A stretch of DNA of 15,232 nucleotides from assembly GCA_038211295.1 (NCBI GenBank), contig JBBQVS010000091.1:1-15232 (forward strand). Reading direction: 5' to 3'. A program made the position numbers and the translations under genes. This DNA is from JBBQVS01 sp038211295 (lineage in GTDB: Bacteria; Chloroflexota; Ktedonobacteria; Ktedonobacterales; Ktedonobacteraceae). The notes beneath the pieces are model-generated. The model was not told the DNA's origin. It made no database searches and worked only from the letters and a program-made list of their open reading frames with translations. Shown one piece after another: positions 1-7,153 of the stretch (the stretch's first letter is position 1; each line of letters begins with the position of its first letter).

Positions 1-73
1 CGCGGGATAGAGCAGTGGTTAGCTCGTCGGGCTCATAACCCGGAGGTCGCAGGTTCGAGTCCTGTTCCCGCTA
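1..73 (+). tRNA. initiator tRNA-fMet (anticodon CAT)
   Basis: A complete cloverleaf folds from the first base. The acceptor stem pairs positions 2-7 with 66-71, the D stem is GAGC/GCTC, the anticodon loop 32-38 carries CAT at 34-36, and the T arm has the TTCGAGT loop. Three initiator hallmarks are visible: an unpaired first acceptor position (C1 opposite T72), the A11:T24 pair in the D stem, and three consecutive G:C pairs (GGG/CCC) at the base of the anticodon stem. These separate it from elongator tRNA-Met and tRNA-Ile2. The 3' CCA is not encoded (the sequence reads CTACTACA), so it must be added after transcription. The mismatch is C x U rather than the C x A familiar from E. coli. Confidence 0.96.
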
Positions 74-80
74 CTACAGT

Positions 81-113
81 CGCCCCACCTCATGCAGGTG
101 GGGCGATTTCTTT
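81..113 (+). terminator. rho-independent terminator of tRNA-fMet
   Basis: A perfect 10-bp stem, CGCCCCACCT (81-90) with AGGTGGGGCG (96-105), closes a five-base loop and is followed by ATTTCTTT. It starts seven bases after the tRNA, so the tRNA appears to be the last or only gene of its transcript. Confidence 0.88.
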
Positions 114-154
114 ACCTCGTGACTCATTCGCTCTAGCTTGCTATTCTTCGCAAT

Positions 155-176
155 ATGTAGGCATGTTTCCCTACAT
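155..176. repeat. 7-bp inverted repeat over the stop codon of the small membrane-protein gene
   Basis: ATGTAGG (155-161) and CCTACAT (170-176) are a perfect inverted repeat with an 8-base loop. The right arm contains the last Met and stop codon of the minus-strand gene ending at 171. It could fold at the 3' end of that mRNA, but no T tract follows on the minus strand, so it is not a canonical terminator. The same CCCTACAT/ATGTAGGG sequence pair recurs at 15187-15225. Confidence 0.5.
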
Positions 177-548
177 TGTTTGTGTGGGTGCGATGCTAAG
201 GCGTTTATAACGGGCCGCGACCACTTCACCCACGCCGATGGCAAGGACGCCGAGCAAGAGGTGAATTATTTTGACAAGCAGGCTGGGAGGATATGAAAGC
301 TGCGATGCGCCAAGCCCCACGACCAGCAGACCCCAAATAATCGCGATGGATGCCAGTCCCCAGTTGCCACCTTTCGCGCTGCCAAACATAAAGCCCAGTA
401 CCCAGAGCGAGAGCGTGACTAAAATACCCAGCGTCATGTGAACATTGACGAGCGCATCGGCAGCATTGCCATCCCAGTTGAGTACACCAAGAATAAGTGC
501 GAGTAACGCGCTGACACGTAAGACCCAGCGAGCGATAGTAACAACCAT
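171..548 (-). CDS. small four-helix membrane protein, function unknown
   Basis: The product is 125 residues when started at the ATG at 548-546, which is preceded by CAGGAGAATTGT, a good Shine-Dalgarno sequence at proper spacing. A longer frame reaching back to 596 lacks such a site. Four hydrophobic segments are visible at about residues 6-24, 36-56, 63-82 and 90-111, with a basic C-terminal tail (AARYKRLS), so it is an integral cytoplasmic-membrane protein. His37 at the start of helix 2 and His96 in helix 4 lie inside or next to membrane segments. Such histidines can ligate haem in four-helix cytochromes, but I do not recognise the family, and haem binding is only a thought prompted by the neighbouring hem genes. 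It lies about 230 bp downstream of hemH on the same strand, with repeat material between, so an independent transcript is likely. Confidence 0.75.
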   Translation of the reverse strand: MVVTIARWVLRVSALLALILGVLNWDGNAADALVNVHMTLGILVTLSLWVLGFMFGSAKGGNWGLASIAIIWGLLVVGLGASQLSYPPSLLVKIIHLLLGVLAIGVGEVVAARYKRLSIAPTQTM

Positions 549-666
549 ACAATTCTCCTGAAACAAGAGTGTGAGGATAGCGGTAGCAATCCTCACACTC
601 TGCTATACGTAAAAACATCTCTTCTGTCATTATAGAAGGGTCAGCACGAAGTAGCAAGGGTGGGTA

Positions 667-740
667 TGGCGAAGCCACGCCTTGTAAAAGTTCAATAAGC
701 AGTGACACGCGTAGTACAGTAGCGGCGGCTCGCCCCCGCC
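667..740. repeat. composite palindromic repeat, copy E (degenerate)
   Basis: Hairpin GGCGG (724-728)/CCGCC (736-740) is joined through GTAGTACAGTAG, the reverse complement of the CTACTGTAC-type linker, to a weaker hairpin TGGC (667-670)/GCCA (674-677). This matches the architecture of the better copies at 5580, 7889, 8733 and 15021, though the linker-to-second-hairpin distance is longer. The whole 597-780 gap between hemH and the membrane-protein gene contains only this element. There is no credible gene and no T-tailed terminator. Confidence 0.5.
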
Positions 741-780
741 ATGCTTCCCACTTTCCCGTCACACTCCGCTTTCACTGTTT

Positions 781-1731
781 CTACGCTCGTTGCAGCGTTT
801 CTTTGACGACCTCTGCCAGTGCTTTGATGAACAGAGGCGAGGTGTTAAGCGACTCGATGCGTGAGAACGCGATACCGTGCTCCTCGGCCTGTTCGCGTGC
901 GCCAACCTCGATATCATACAAAATCTCAAGGTGATCCGCGAGAAATTGAACGGGCGCGATCAGGACATGCTTCTTGCCCGCCTGGCGCAATTCTGGCATA
1001 ACATCGGCGAAGTCGGGCTTGAGCCACTCTTCGGGCGTGTGGCCCGCGCTCTGGTAACAGAACATCCAGCGGTCTTCCGACAGGTTGAGCAGTCGCGCGA
1101 CTGCCGCCGCCGTCTCTTTGAGATTGTTGATATAGTCCGGCTCACGCTCGATGACACGTTTTGGCATACTGTGTGCCGTCAACAATATCGGCACCTGTTC
1201 GCGTATGTCCTCTGGGAAGCGGTTGAGTGCCTGTCGCACACGTTCCGCCAGAGCCTGCAAGAAGTACGGTTGCATATGCCAGTCGCGCGAAATCGCCAGT
1301 TTCAGGTCGGGGCGGTTCTGCTCCTCGACGGCATCCTCAATCGTCTGGATGTAGCCGCGCATGATGATCGGTGAATATTGGGGTGACATGATGATGCCGA
1401 CCAGCTTGCTTGCGTCTTCGGTAAGTTCTGGCGTCAGGTCAGCGATGAAGGGAGGTGAGAAGCGCATTCCCGCGTCAACACGGTACGTTGTGCCGTCGGT
1501 GCTTGTGCTGTTTAGCTCCACTTGCAATGCTTGCGCTTGTTCGCGCGTGATGCGGAGCAGGGGTGAGCCACCAATAAGGGCGTAGCGGCGGCGGAACTCG
1601 GTGATGATTTCCGCGTCAGGTTCGCGTCCACCATACACATTCTTGATATATCCTGGAATGTCGTCAAGCATGGCGGGCGAGCCATACGTCATGAGCATGA
1701 CCGCGACATGCTGCTGTGTGGTTGTGGTCAC
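781..1731 (-). CDS. hemH: ferrochelatase (probably coproporphyrin III type)
   Basis: The 316-residue product, normal length for bacterial ferrochelatases, inserts Fe2+ into a porphyrin in the haem pathway. The N-terminal porphyrin-binding strand reads VMLMTYGSPA. Its Tyr16 aligns with the active-site Tyr of the Bacillus subtilis enzyme (MAYGTP), which is typical of coproporphyrin ferrochelatases. The catalytic motif LLTAHSMP places His187, and ADHLEILYDI places Glu269, the two metal-handling residues of the family. There is no cysteine-rich C-terminal extension, so no [2Fe-2S] cluster is expected. The start is GTG (1731-1729) behind AAGGAGAT. hemE ends 22 bp upstream, so the two are cotranscribed. 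If the enzyme is of the coproporphyrin type (also called CpfC), partner genes for coproporphyrinogen oxidase and coprohaem decarboxylase should lie elsewhere in the genome. Confidence 0.95.
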   Translation of the reverse strand: MTTTTQQHVAVMLMTYGSPAMLDDIPGYIKNVYGGREPDAEIITEFRRRYALIGGSPLLRITREQAQALQVELNSTSTDGTTYRVDAGMRFSPPFIADLTPELTEDASKLVGIIMSPQYSPIIMRGYIQTIEDAVEEQNRPDLKLAISRDWHMQPYFLQALAERVRQALNRFPEDIREQVPILLTAHSMPKRVIEREPDYINNLKETAAAVARLLNLSEDRWMFCYQSAGHTPEEWLKPDFADVMPELRQAGKKHVLIAPVQFLADHLEILYDIEVGAREQAEEHGIAFSRIESLNTSPLFIKALAEVVKETLQRA

Positions 1732-1753
1732 TATCGTATCTCCTTTTCTTTAG

Positions 1754-2815
1754 TTAAGAACGGCGTGTATGCTCGTGTACGGACTCGACCAGTCTTCTGA
1801 GCATATCGGGATTGGTGGGGGCAGGCACGCCATGCCCAAGATTGAAGATGTGGCCTGGTCGATTATTCACGCGCCGCAGGATGTCGTGCATTCCGGCCTC
1901 GATGGTGGGCCAGTCGGTGAGCAGCATGGTCGGGTCGAGATTGCCCTGAATGCCGTGATCGAAGCCGACCCGCGCCCACGCCTCGTCGATATCCATACGC
2001 CAATCGACGCTCATAATGTCGCCGCCCGCCTCCGTCATATCTTCGATCAACGCCGCTGCCCCTGTCCCAAAGTGAATGGAGGGCGCACCCGCGCGTTTCA
2101 CGTCCGCGAAGATACGTGTCACATATGGCTTGACGAACGTCCGATAGGTGCTGGGGCTGAGCATTCCGACCCAACTATCGAAGACCTGCACCACGTCGGC
2201 TCCGGCACGAATCTGCGCGACGAGGTAGCGTGACACAACCTCGGTCAACTTGCTCATCAGCGCGTGCCATACCTCTGGCTGCCCGTACATCATGCCTTTC
2301 GCCAGCGCGTACTCGCGTGTCGGGCGACCCTCGATAATGTAGCAGGCGAGCGTGAAAGGTGAGCCGGAGAAGCCAATCACCGCCTGTTTGCCCGCGAGTT
2401 CGTGCTTGACCATGCGAATAGCCTGCATGATGTAGCCCGTTGACTCGTCCGCGTCGATGATGCGGAGTGCCTCGACGTCCTTCATCGTGCGAACGGGATT
2501 GTGAATAATCGGGCCAACATCGGGGCGTAGTTCAACCGAGATGCCCATGCCTTCCAATGGCACAACGATGTCCGCGAGCAAAACCGCGCCATCGACACCC
2601 AGGATTTGGACGGGAAGCAGTGTCACCTCCGTACACAGTTCGGGCGTCTTGGCGATAGTCAAAATGTCGTGTTTGTCGCGTATCTTGCGATATTCGGCAA
2701 GGCTACGGCCCGCCTGACGCATAAACCAGATTGGTGTCGCGTCGGGCTGACGGTGGTTGCACGCGTCCATGAACCGCGCCAAGCCTGTGTGCGCGGGGAG
2801 TGTCTGTTGTTGCAT
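1754..2815 (-). CDS. hemE: uroporphyrinogen III decarboxylase
   Basis: The 353-residue cytoplasmic enzyme removes four carboxyl groups from uroporphyrinogen III to give coproporphyrinogen III. The first family signature, PIWFMRQAGR (residues 28-37), and the second, GFSGSPFTLACYIIEG (148-163), are intact. So are the substrate-contacting aspartate of LLADIVVPLEGMG (Asp82), the FDSWVGMLSP segment and the C-terminal NLGHGVPAPTNPD stretch. The length is full for the family. The ATG at 2815-2813 is preceded by AAAGGAA at slightly long spacing (about 10 bases). It is the first gene of the hemE-hemH unit and has its own promoter at 2875-2903. The gene is divergent from pcrA. Confidence 0.97.
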   Translation of the reverse strand: MQQQTLPAHTGLARFMDACNHRQPDATPIWFMRQAGRSLAEYRKIRDKHDILTIAKTPELCTEVTLLPVQILGVDGAVLLADIVVPLEGMGISVELRPDVGPIIHNPVRTMKDVEALRIIDADESTGYIMQAIRMVKHELAGKQAVIGFSGSPFTLACYIIEGRPTREYALAKGMMYGQPEVWHALMSKLTEVVSRYLVAQIRAGADVVQVFDSWVGMLSPSTYRTFVKPYVTRIFADVKRAGAPSIHFGTGAAALIEDMTEAGGDIMSVDWRMDIDEAWARVGFDHGIQGNLDPTMLLTDWPTIEAGMHDILRRVNNRPGHIFNLGHGVPAPTNPDMLRRLVESVHEHTRRS

Positions 2816-2874
2816 CGGTCTGTGTTTCCTTTATGTATGCGAAGTTGTGAACTTGCTCTGTTATGCTACTGCAT

Positions 2875-2903
2875 ATAATAACGCGAATGACGCCATCTGA
2901 CAA
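2875..2903 (-). promoter_or_regulatory. sigma70-type promoter of hemE-hemH
   Basis: Reading the minus strand, TTGTCA (2903-2898), a 17-bp spacer and TATTAT (2880-2875) make a near-consensus promoter. Transcription would start near 2868, giving a leader of about 53 bases before the hemE ATG at 2815. Confidence 0.75.
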
Positions 2904-2946
2904 CCACAAATCTACGTAAATCTGTAGAGATATTTGCCAGTAGTAT

Positions 2947-2992
2947 AGGTTTATGTGGAAAATGCTAAGCTCCGACTCTTCTGCATAAACCT
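2947..2992. promoter_or_regulatory. perfect 9-bp inverted repeat in the hemE/pcrA divergent region
   Basis: AGGTTTATG (2947-2955) and CATAAACCT (2984-2992) are exact reverse complements, 28 bp apart. The right arm lies directly upstream of the pcrA -10 element at 3004, where a -35 box would fall, and both arms are upstream of the hemE promoter. The placement suits a DNA-binding protein with spaced half-sites. No regulator is known from the sequence. Confidence 0.45.
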
Positions 2993-3000
2993 CGCAGGTG

Positions 3001-3009
3001 TGGTACAAT
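3001..3009 (+). promoter_or_regulatory. extended -10 promoter of pcrA
   Basis: TGGTACAAT combines an extended -10 TG (3001-3002) with TACAAT (3004-3009). No good -35 lies 16-18 bp upstream, which is tolerable for extended -10 promoters. The predicted start is near 3016, giving a leader of about 77 bases to the chosen ATG at 3093. Confidence 0.5.
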
Positions 3010-3092
3010 AGCGTCGAAATTTTATCGCGATGAATATTTTCCCACTCTTATTTTTCCTCTTCACACACATGAAGACGGACGGAGTTTCTATT

Positions 3093-5537
3093 ATGCTTGA
3101 ACAAGAAAAAAAAGCTATTCTTATAGGATTGAATGAGCCACAACGTCGCGCGGTGACGACGACACGTGGCCCCGTGCTGATTCTCGCGGGGCCGGGCAGC
3201 GGCAAAACGCGTGTTATTACGCACCGTATCGCGTATATGGTGCAGGAGGAGCAGATTTCTCCCTGGCGCATTCTTGCCGTGACCTTTACTAATAAAGCCG
3301 CGAAAGAGATGCGCGAACGACTGGAAAAACTGGTTGGCATCAACGAGTCGAAAGAGATGACGATTGGCACGTTTCACGCTATCTGTGCGCGAGTGCTACG
3401 TTCTGAAGCGGACTCGCTGCTGCCGTTTGGCCTGAACAAATCGTTTGCCATCTTCGACACCGGCGATCAGACGACGCTCATCAAGCAGGCAATCAAACAA
3501 CTGGCTTTGGACGAAAAACAGTACAAACCCGCCTCGATGCAGGCACTGATATCGCGTGCGAAGAATGACATGTATTCGTCGGAGCAGATGGCGGAACACG
3601 CGACAAAGTACATCGAGGAGGTCGCGTCACGCGTGTACAAGGTCTATCAGAAGCTCCTACGTGCCAACAATGGTGTTGATTTTGACGACCTGCTAATGCT
3701 GACGGAGCGGTTGTGGCGGCATGATCCCGTGCTGCTGGAAAAGTATCAGCGACGCTGGCGGTATCTGCACGTCGATGAGTTCCAAGATTGCAACCTGTTG
3801 CAATACAAGCTTGTGCATCTGCTGGCCTATGGTACAACGGAGCAGCATAACGGTTTCGGGAACATCTGTGTTGTGGGTGACGACGACCAGATGATCTACA
3901 CATGGCGCGGTGCCAGCACGGAAACGGTGCTACGCTTCGAGCGCGATTTCCCAGAGGTCGAGACGATTATTCTTGACCAGAATTACCGCTCGACGCAGAC
4001 CATTCTTGACGCGGCACAGGGCGTGGTGAGGCGCAATAGTTTCCGTAAAGACAAAAAGCTATGGACGGAGCAGGGCAAGGGCGAAAAGGTGGTATTACAT
4101 CAGGCGTATAACGAAGAGGAAGAGGGGCTTTTCACCGCACGCGAGATATTACGCCTGCTCGGACGCGGCGATGTCGAGAGTCGCCGCGATGTCGCGGTCA
4201 TGTACCGCACCAATGCTCAATCGCGAGCGATTGAGGAGCAGTTTCTGAACCTCAACATTCCGTATAAGGTTATTGGAAGCCGCAAGTTTTACGAGCGCAA
4301 AGAAATCAAAGACATGATTGCCTACCTGCGCCTGCTGGCAAATCCAACCGACGACCTGAGCCTGCAACGCATCATCAACGTGCCGAACCGCAAGATTGGC
4401 GCGAAAACGCTGGGCGAGCTTCAGCAGTGGGCAACCGCGCAGAACATTCCGCAGCTTACCGCCGTGCAGCGTATCAATGAGCATCCCACGCTTGGCAAAG
4501 CCGCGAAGATCGCGATTGAGAGTTTTGGAAAGTTGATCGCGAACCTTGCCGAGTCTCTGCACGAGCTTTCCCTGCCAGAACTGCTTGACCGTATCGCGGA
4601 ACAGAGCGGCTACGGGCCAGAATTGCGTGCGATGCCGGAGGACGAACTGGATCGTTGGGCCAACGTGCTTGAGTTGCGCCACGTTGCGGAAAACTACTCC
4701 GAGATCGAGAGTAGCGTTGCGCTTGAACTCTTTCTGGAAAATGTCGCCCTTGTCGGTGGGGCCGATACCGCGCAGACAAGCGAGGATGGTTCACTGGTGC
4801 GCGAGGAAAATACCGACTCTGTAACGCTCATCACGCTACACGCGGCGAAGGGACTGGAGTTTCCCGTTGTTTTCATCGTCGGCATGGACGAGGGGTCGCT
4901 GCCACATTCGCGTTCGGTTGGCAAGGTCGAAGAGTTAGAGGAGGAGCGGCGTCTTGCCTACGTTGGCTTCACGCGTGCGATGAAGCGGCTGTATCTTGTG
5001 CGAGCGAAACGCCGCTCGTTCTGGGGGGAGACGCACACAACGGAACCGTCGCGCTTCCTCGACGATATCCCCGTTAATCTCATCTCACGAGCGGACACGA
5101 AGAACGCCGCCAGTGGCTCCGGCCTTTCCGTCAATGGAACCGAGCGAGCAGTTCGCAAAACCGCGTGGGATGAAGACGACTTCAATCAGGACACGTTCAG
5201 CGAAAACGAGGGTGGGCGCGTCTTCGGCAGTGGTATCGCGCCCAAAAGTACCGCGCCGAAATGGACGCAACCCACGAGCGCGAAAAACTACTCGACTCCA
5301 CCAAATATTCCTCCGTCCACCTCGTCGAAGGGCAAGTTTTCGCAACCCGCGCAACCAGAGAAGCCAAAGGGGCCGCAATTCACCGCCGGTCAACGTGTGC
5401 GCCACGGCCTGTTTGGCGAGGGGGTCATTCTCAAAAGCGAGATGGAGTACGGCACCGAATTTGTCGAGGTGCAATTTCAAGGGCGACATGGCAAAAAACG
5501 CCTGAGCGTGGATTTCGCGAAACTAGAGAAAGTTTGA
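3093..5537 (+). CDS. pcrA: ATP-dependent 3'-5' DNA helicase PcrA/UvrD (superfamily 1A)
   Basis: I start at the ATG at 3093 (814 residues) because GGAG precedes it at 8 bases. The earlier in-frame ATGs at 3030 and 3069 lack ribosome-binding sites. Superfamily 1 motifs run in order: Q motif LNEPQRRAV (13-21), Walker A GPGSGKT (33-39), motif Ia TFTNKAAKEM, motif II VDEFQDCN (227-234), motif III VGDDDQMIYTWRGA (261-274), motif IV LDQNYRST (294-301), motif V TLHAAKGLEFP (581-591) and motif VI EEERRLAYVGFTRA (616-629). A Pro/Ser/Lys-rich linker (about 665-760) leads to a C-terminal Tudor-like domain (about 763-814, from FTAGQRVRHGLFGEG), the part of PcrA that contacts RNA polymerase. Its role is unwinding DNA in nucleotide-excision repair, clearing transcription conflicts and removing recombinase filaments. 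Motif II has Cys where Thr is usual (DEFQDTN). The gene is monocistronic and convergent with the next gene. Confidence 0.95.
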   Translation: MLEQEKKAILIGLNEPQRRAVTTTRGPVLILAGPGSGKTRVITHRIAYMVQEEQISPWRILAVTFTNKAAKEMRERLEKLVGINESKEMTIGTFHAICARVLRSEADSLLPFGLNKSFAIFDTGDQTTLIKQAIKQLALDEKQYKPASMQALISRAKNDMYSSEQMAEHATKYIEEVASRVYKVYQKLLRANNGVDFDDLLMLTERLWRHDPVLLEKYQRRWRYLHVDEFQDCNLLQYKLVHLLAYGTTEQHNGFGNICVVGDDDQMIYTWRGASTETVLRFERDFPEVETIILDQNYRSTQTILDAAQGVVRRNSFRKDKKLWTEQGKGEKVVLHQAYNEEEEGLFTAREILRLLGRGDVESRRDVAVMYRTNAQSRAIEEQFLNLNIPYKVIGSRKFYERKEIKDMIAYLRLLANPTDDLSLQRIINVPNRKIGAKTLGELQQWATAQNIPQLTAVQRINEHPTLGKAAKIAIESFGKLIANLAESLHELSLPELLDRIAEQSGYGPELRAMPEDELDRWANVLELRHVAENYSEIESSVALELFLENVALVGGADTAQTSEDGSLVREENTDSVTLITLHAAKGLEFPVVFIVGMDEGSLPHSRSVGKVEELEEERRLAYVGFTRAMKRLYLVRAKRRSFWGETHTTEPSRFLDDIPVNLISRADTKNAASGSGLSVNGTERAVRKTAWDEDDFNQDTFSENEGGRVFGSGIAPKSTAPKWTQPTSAKNYSTPPNIPPSTSSKGKFSQPAQPEKPKGPQFTAGQRVRHGLFGEGVILKSEMEYGTEFVEVQFQGRHGKKRLSVDFAKLEKV

Positions 5538-5579
5538 GCTTGTTGCGCTGACGCGAATACGAGTAGGAGGCATAGCACA

Positions 5580-5650
5580 ATGGGGGCAAAGAGGGAGGAC
5601 GGGGGCAAGCCCCGTCCCTACCATACAACGGGTGACGCCGCTTGCGCGGC
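5580..5650. repeat. composite palindromic repeat, copy A, between convergent genes
   Basis: Hairpin 1 is GGACGGGG (5597-5604)/CCCCGTCC (5610-5617) with loop GCAAG. The linker CTACCATACAACGGG follows, and hairpin 2 is GCCGC (5637-5641)/GCGGC (5646-5650). A degenerate copy of the 17-bp type unit (5580-5600, starting ATGGGGGC) precedes hairpin 1. It fills the space between pcrA (ends 5537) and the minus-strand gene ending at 5665. The hairpins could slow polymerase from both sides, but no T tract is present. Confidence 0.7.
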
Positions 5651-5664
5651 TCGCCCCCTCAGTT

Positions 5665-6891
5665 TTATGCGTTTACTATGTCTACCCATAGTTCTGCAAC
5701 CTCTACGCTGTTCCCATAACTGCTCCTCTTCAATTCTTCATAAATTTTTGAGATGTGCCTAATATGCCATGCACTATGTTGAAAAATTCCAAGTGCATCG
5801 TGAGCAAGCGAAGTTGCAATGGGATAGTATTCTTTGTCCAAATAGGCTTTGGCTAATAATACATTGTTCCATGCACTTCTTCGTGGTGTAGCATTGTCTA
5901 TGCGTTCGGCAGCAAAGTCAAGCTCACGAAGAGCTTTGTTCGGAGAACGTAGCTTTTTCAATGGAGAACCGAGAAGAGCTTCGGCCCTATCTTGATGATA
6001 TGTAACCTCATTAAGTTGCATAAAATGCTCATCTTCATTTGCACATCGCCCCAAGACTTTTTCAGCATTATCGATAGAAAGCAACGCCTGCTTCATATCT
6101 TGTTCACTTTGTGCTACATGCGCTCGTGCGTGGCCTATCGCTAGTTCTATTGAGCAATTGAGCGGAAGACTTATACGATTTGAGAAGGTACATGATGTAT
6201 CAAAATCGCATAAGGCATTCACTCTATCGCCTTTCTCAAAAAATATATACCCACGTCGGAAAATTGCTAATGCTTGTAATTCATCGTCTTTCATTAATTG
6301 AGCAAGTGTATACGATTTGTTGAGATGAGCAATTGCGCTACTTGGACGCTGTATGTTGCTTAATGTACGCGCGGCAATTTGATGATAGTCGAAGAGAAGA
6401 CGAATTATCTGCTTTTGTTGGAGTGCATTTACATAGAGGTAGGTTCCGCAAAGTACACTTATTCTAGTAGTAATTTCTTTTAAGAAGTCACTCGAAGGAA
6501 CTTTATAATGATCTTGCCAGTAAAAAGAGAGTTTAGAGCGGTATTCCTCAATATCAAGGTGTTTGCTTTTTGTAACAGGCAAGGTATCGACTTGTGGCCC
6601 AAGCAGATCATCAAGAGTAGCAATACCTAATAAAAGGGGTGGAATGTCAAGCATTTTTGCTAATATCCATCGTCGTTTGGGGTCTGTAGAGAACGAATTA
6701 TGTTTCAACTGCATTTGTATCCACCTCTCTGTGTATGGCTCCCTTAATGTTGCTTTCCCATACAAATACCCAAGCTGTTTCTTACTCCATCCCTTTGCAC
6801 CCAAAAAGTAGCGAACAACATCTGCAAATACAGGTAATCCATCTACATCTTCACGAAAAGGGCCGTATTCGCCATAGTATCTTTTCTCCAC
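5665..6891 (-). CDS. XRE-like DNA-binding protein with TPR-like helical tail
   Basis: About 408 residues. Residues about 25-95 look like a helix-turn-helix: a GWSKKQLGYLYGKA helix pair, then a recognition-like region ending in WILAKMLDIPPLLLG, which resembles the end of a Cro/C1 domain. From about residue 125 on, the protein is all-helical with repeating A-x-x-x-L/A patterns (SAIAHLNKSYTLAQ; ALAIFRRGYIFFEKGDRVNALCDFD) like tetratricopeptide repeats. I choose the GTG at 6891 because GGAG then sits 9 bases upstream. The GTG at 6897 would leave only 3 bases. Regulators of this build often sense a peptide or partner through the repeats, but no ligand can be named. The gene is visibly richer in A/T than its neighbours, hinting at a different history. 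No partner gene is obvious. Confidence 0.75.
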   Translation of the reverse strand: MEKRYYGEYGPFREDVDGLPVFADVVRYFLGAKGWSKKQLGYLYGKATLREPYTERWIQMQLKHNSFSTDPKRRWILAKMLDIPPLLLGIATLDDLLGPQVDTLPVTKSKHLDIEEYRSKLSFYWQDHYKVPSSDFLKEITTRISVLCGTYLYVNALQQKQIIRLLFDYHQIAARTLSNIQRPSSAIAHLNKSYTLAQLMKDDELQALAIFRRGYIFFEKGDRVNALCDFDTSCTFSNRISLPLNCSIELAIGHARAHVAQSEQDMKQALLSIDNAEKVLGRCANEDEHFMQLNEVTYHQDRAEALLGSPLKKLRSPNKALRELDFAAERIDNATPRRSAWNNVLLAKAYLDKEYYPIATSLAHDALGIFQHSAWHIRHISKIYEELKRSSYGNSVEVAELWVDIVNA

Positions 6892-6932
6892 CGTCACAAG
6901 CTCCTTATAGCATTAAAACAAGTACGTGTGCC

Positions 6933-6961
6933 AGTATAAAACAGATACGATACATTGTCTA
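6933..6961 (-). promoter_or_regulatory. sigma70-type promoter of the XRE/TPR gene
   Basis: On the minus strand, TAGACA (6961-6956), a 17-bp spacer and TATACT (6938-6933) each differ from consensus by one base. The predicted start is near 6926, leaving a leader of about 35 bases that contains AAGGAG. Confidence 0.65.
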
Positions 6962-7036
6962 TCAACTCTAAAGAGAAGAGGCGAAGTAGGAATGTAGAAC
7001 TTCGTTTTGGGACGTATGAGAAAGAGTATTCTTTAG

Positions 7037-7071
7037 ACGCACAGGGTTGAGTGACGGTCAATCCTGTGCGT
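7037..7071 (+). promoter_or_regulatory. long stem-loop upstream of two small genes
   Basis: Arms 7037-7050 (ACGCACAGGGTTGA) and 7058-7071 (TCAATCCTGTGCGT) pair over 14 positions with a single G.T, around a 7-base loop GTGACGG. CTTTA and TAAG outside can extend the stem with a bulge. It lies 83 bp before the first small ORF in an otherwise gene-free stretch (6898-7153). No T tract follows on either strand, so a plain terminator is unlikely. An operator, a leader-RNA structure or a protein-binding palindrome are the options. Confidence 0.5.
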
Positions 7072-7153
7072 TAAGTATGCCATTACAATTTCAGGCATGT
7101 CAACTCAGTATGAGTATACGTCATGGAAACAGTAAGAAGGGAATAAATCAAAA

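Noticed and set aside
226..762. Minus-strand open frame of 178 codons
   Set aside because: It runs across the membrane-protein gene in another frame and through the repeat, with Cys/Arg/Trp-rich composition typical of a shadow frame.
877..1585. Plus-strand frames opposite hemH
   Set aside because: hemH is certain from its motifs; the opposite frames are antisense shadows without ribosome-binding sites.
3030..3092. PcrA start at 3030 or 3069
   Set aside because: Neither ATG has a Shine-Dalgarno. The extra residues are hydrophobic and absent from the family, and the ATG at 3093 has GGAG at good spacing.
7037..7071. Rho-independent terminator for the plus or minus strand
   Set aside because: The stem is strong but no run of T follows on either strand.
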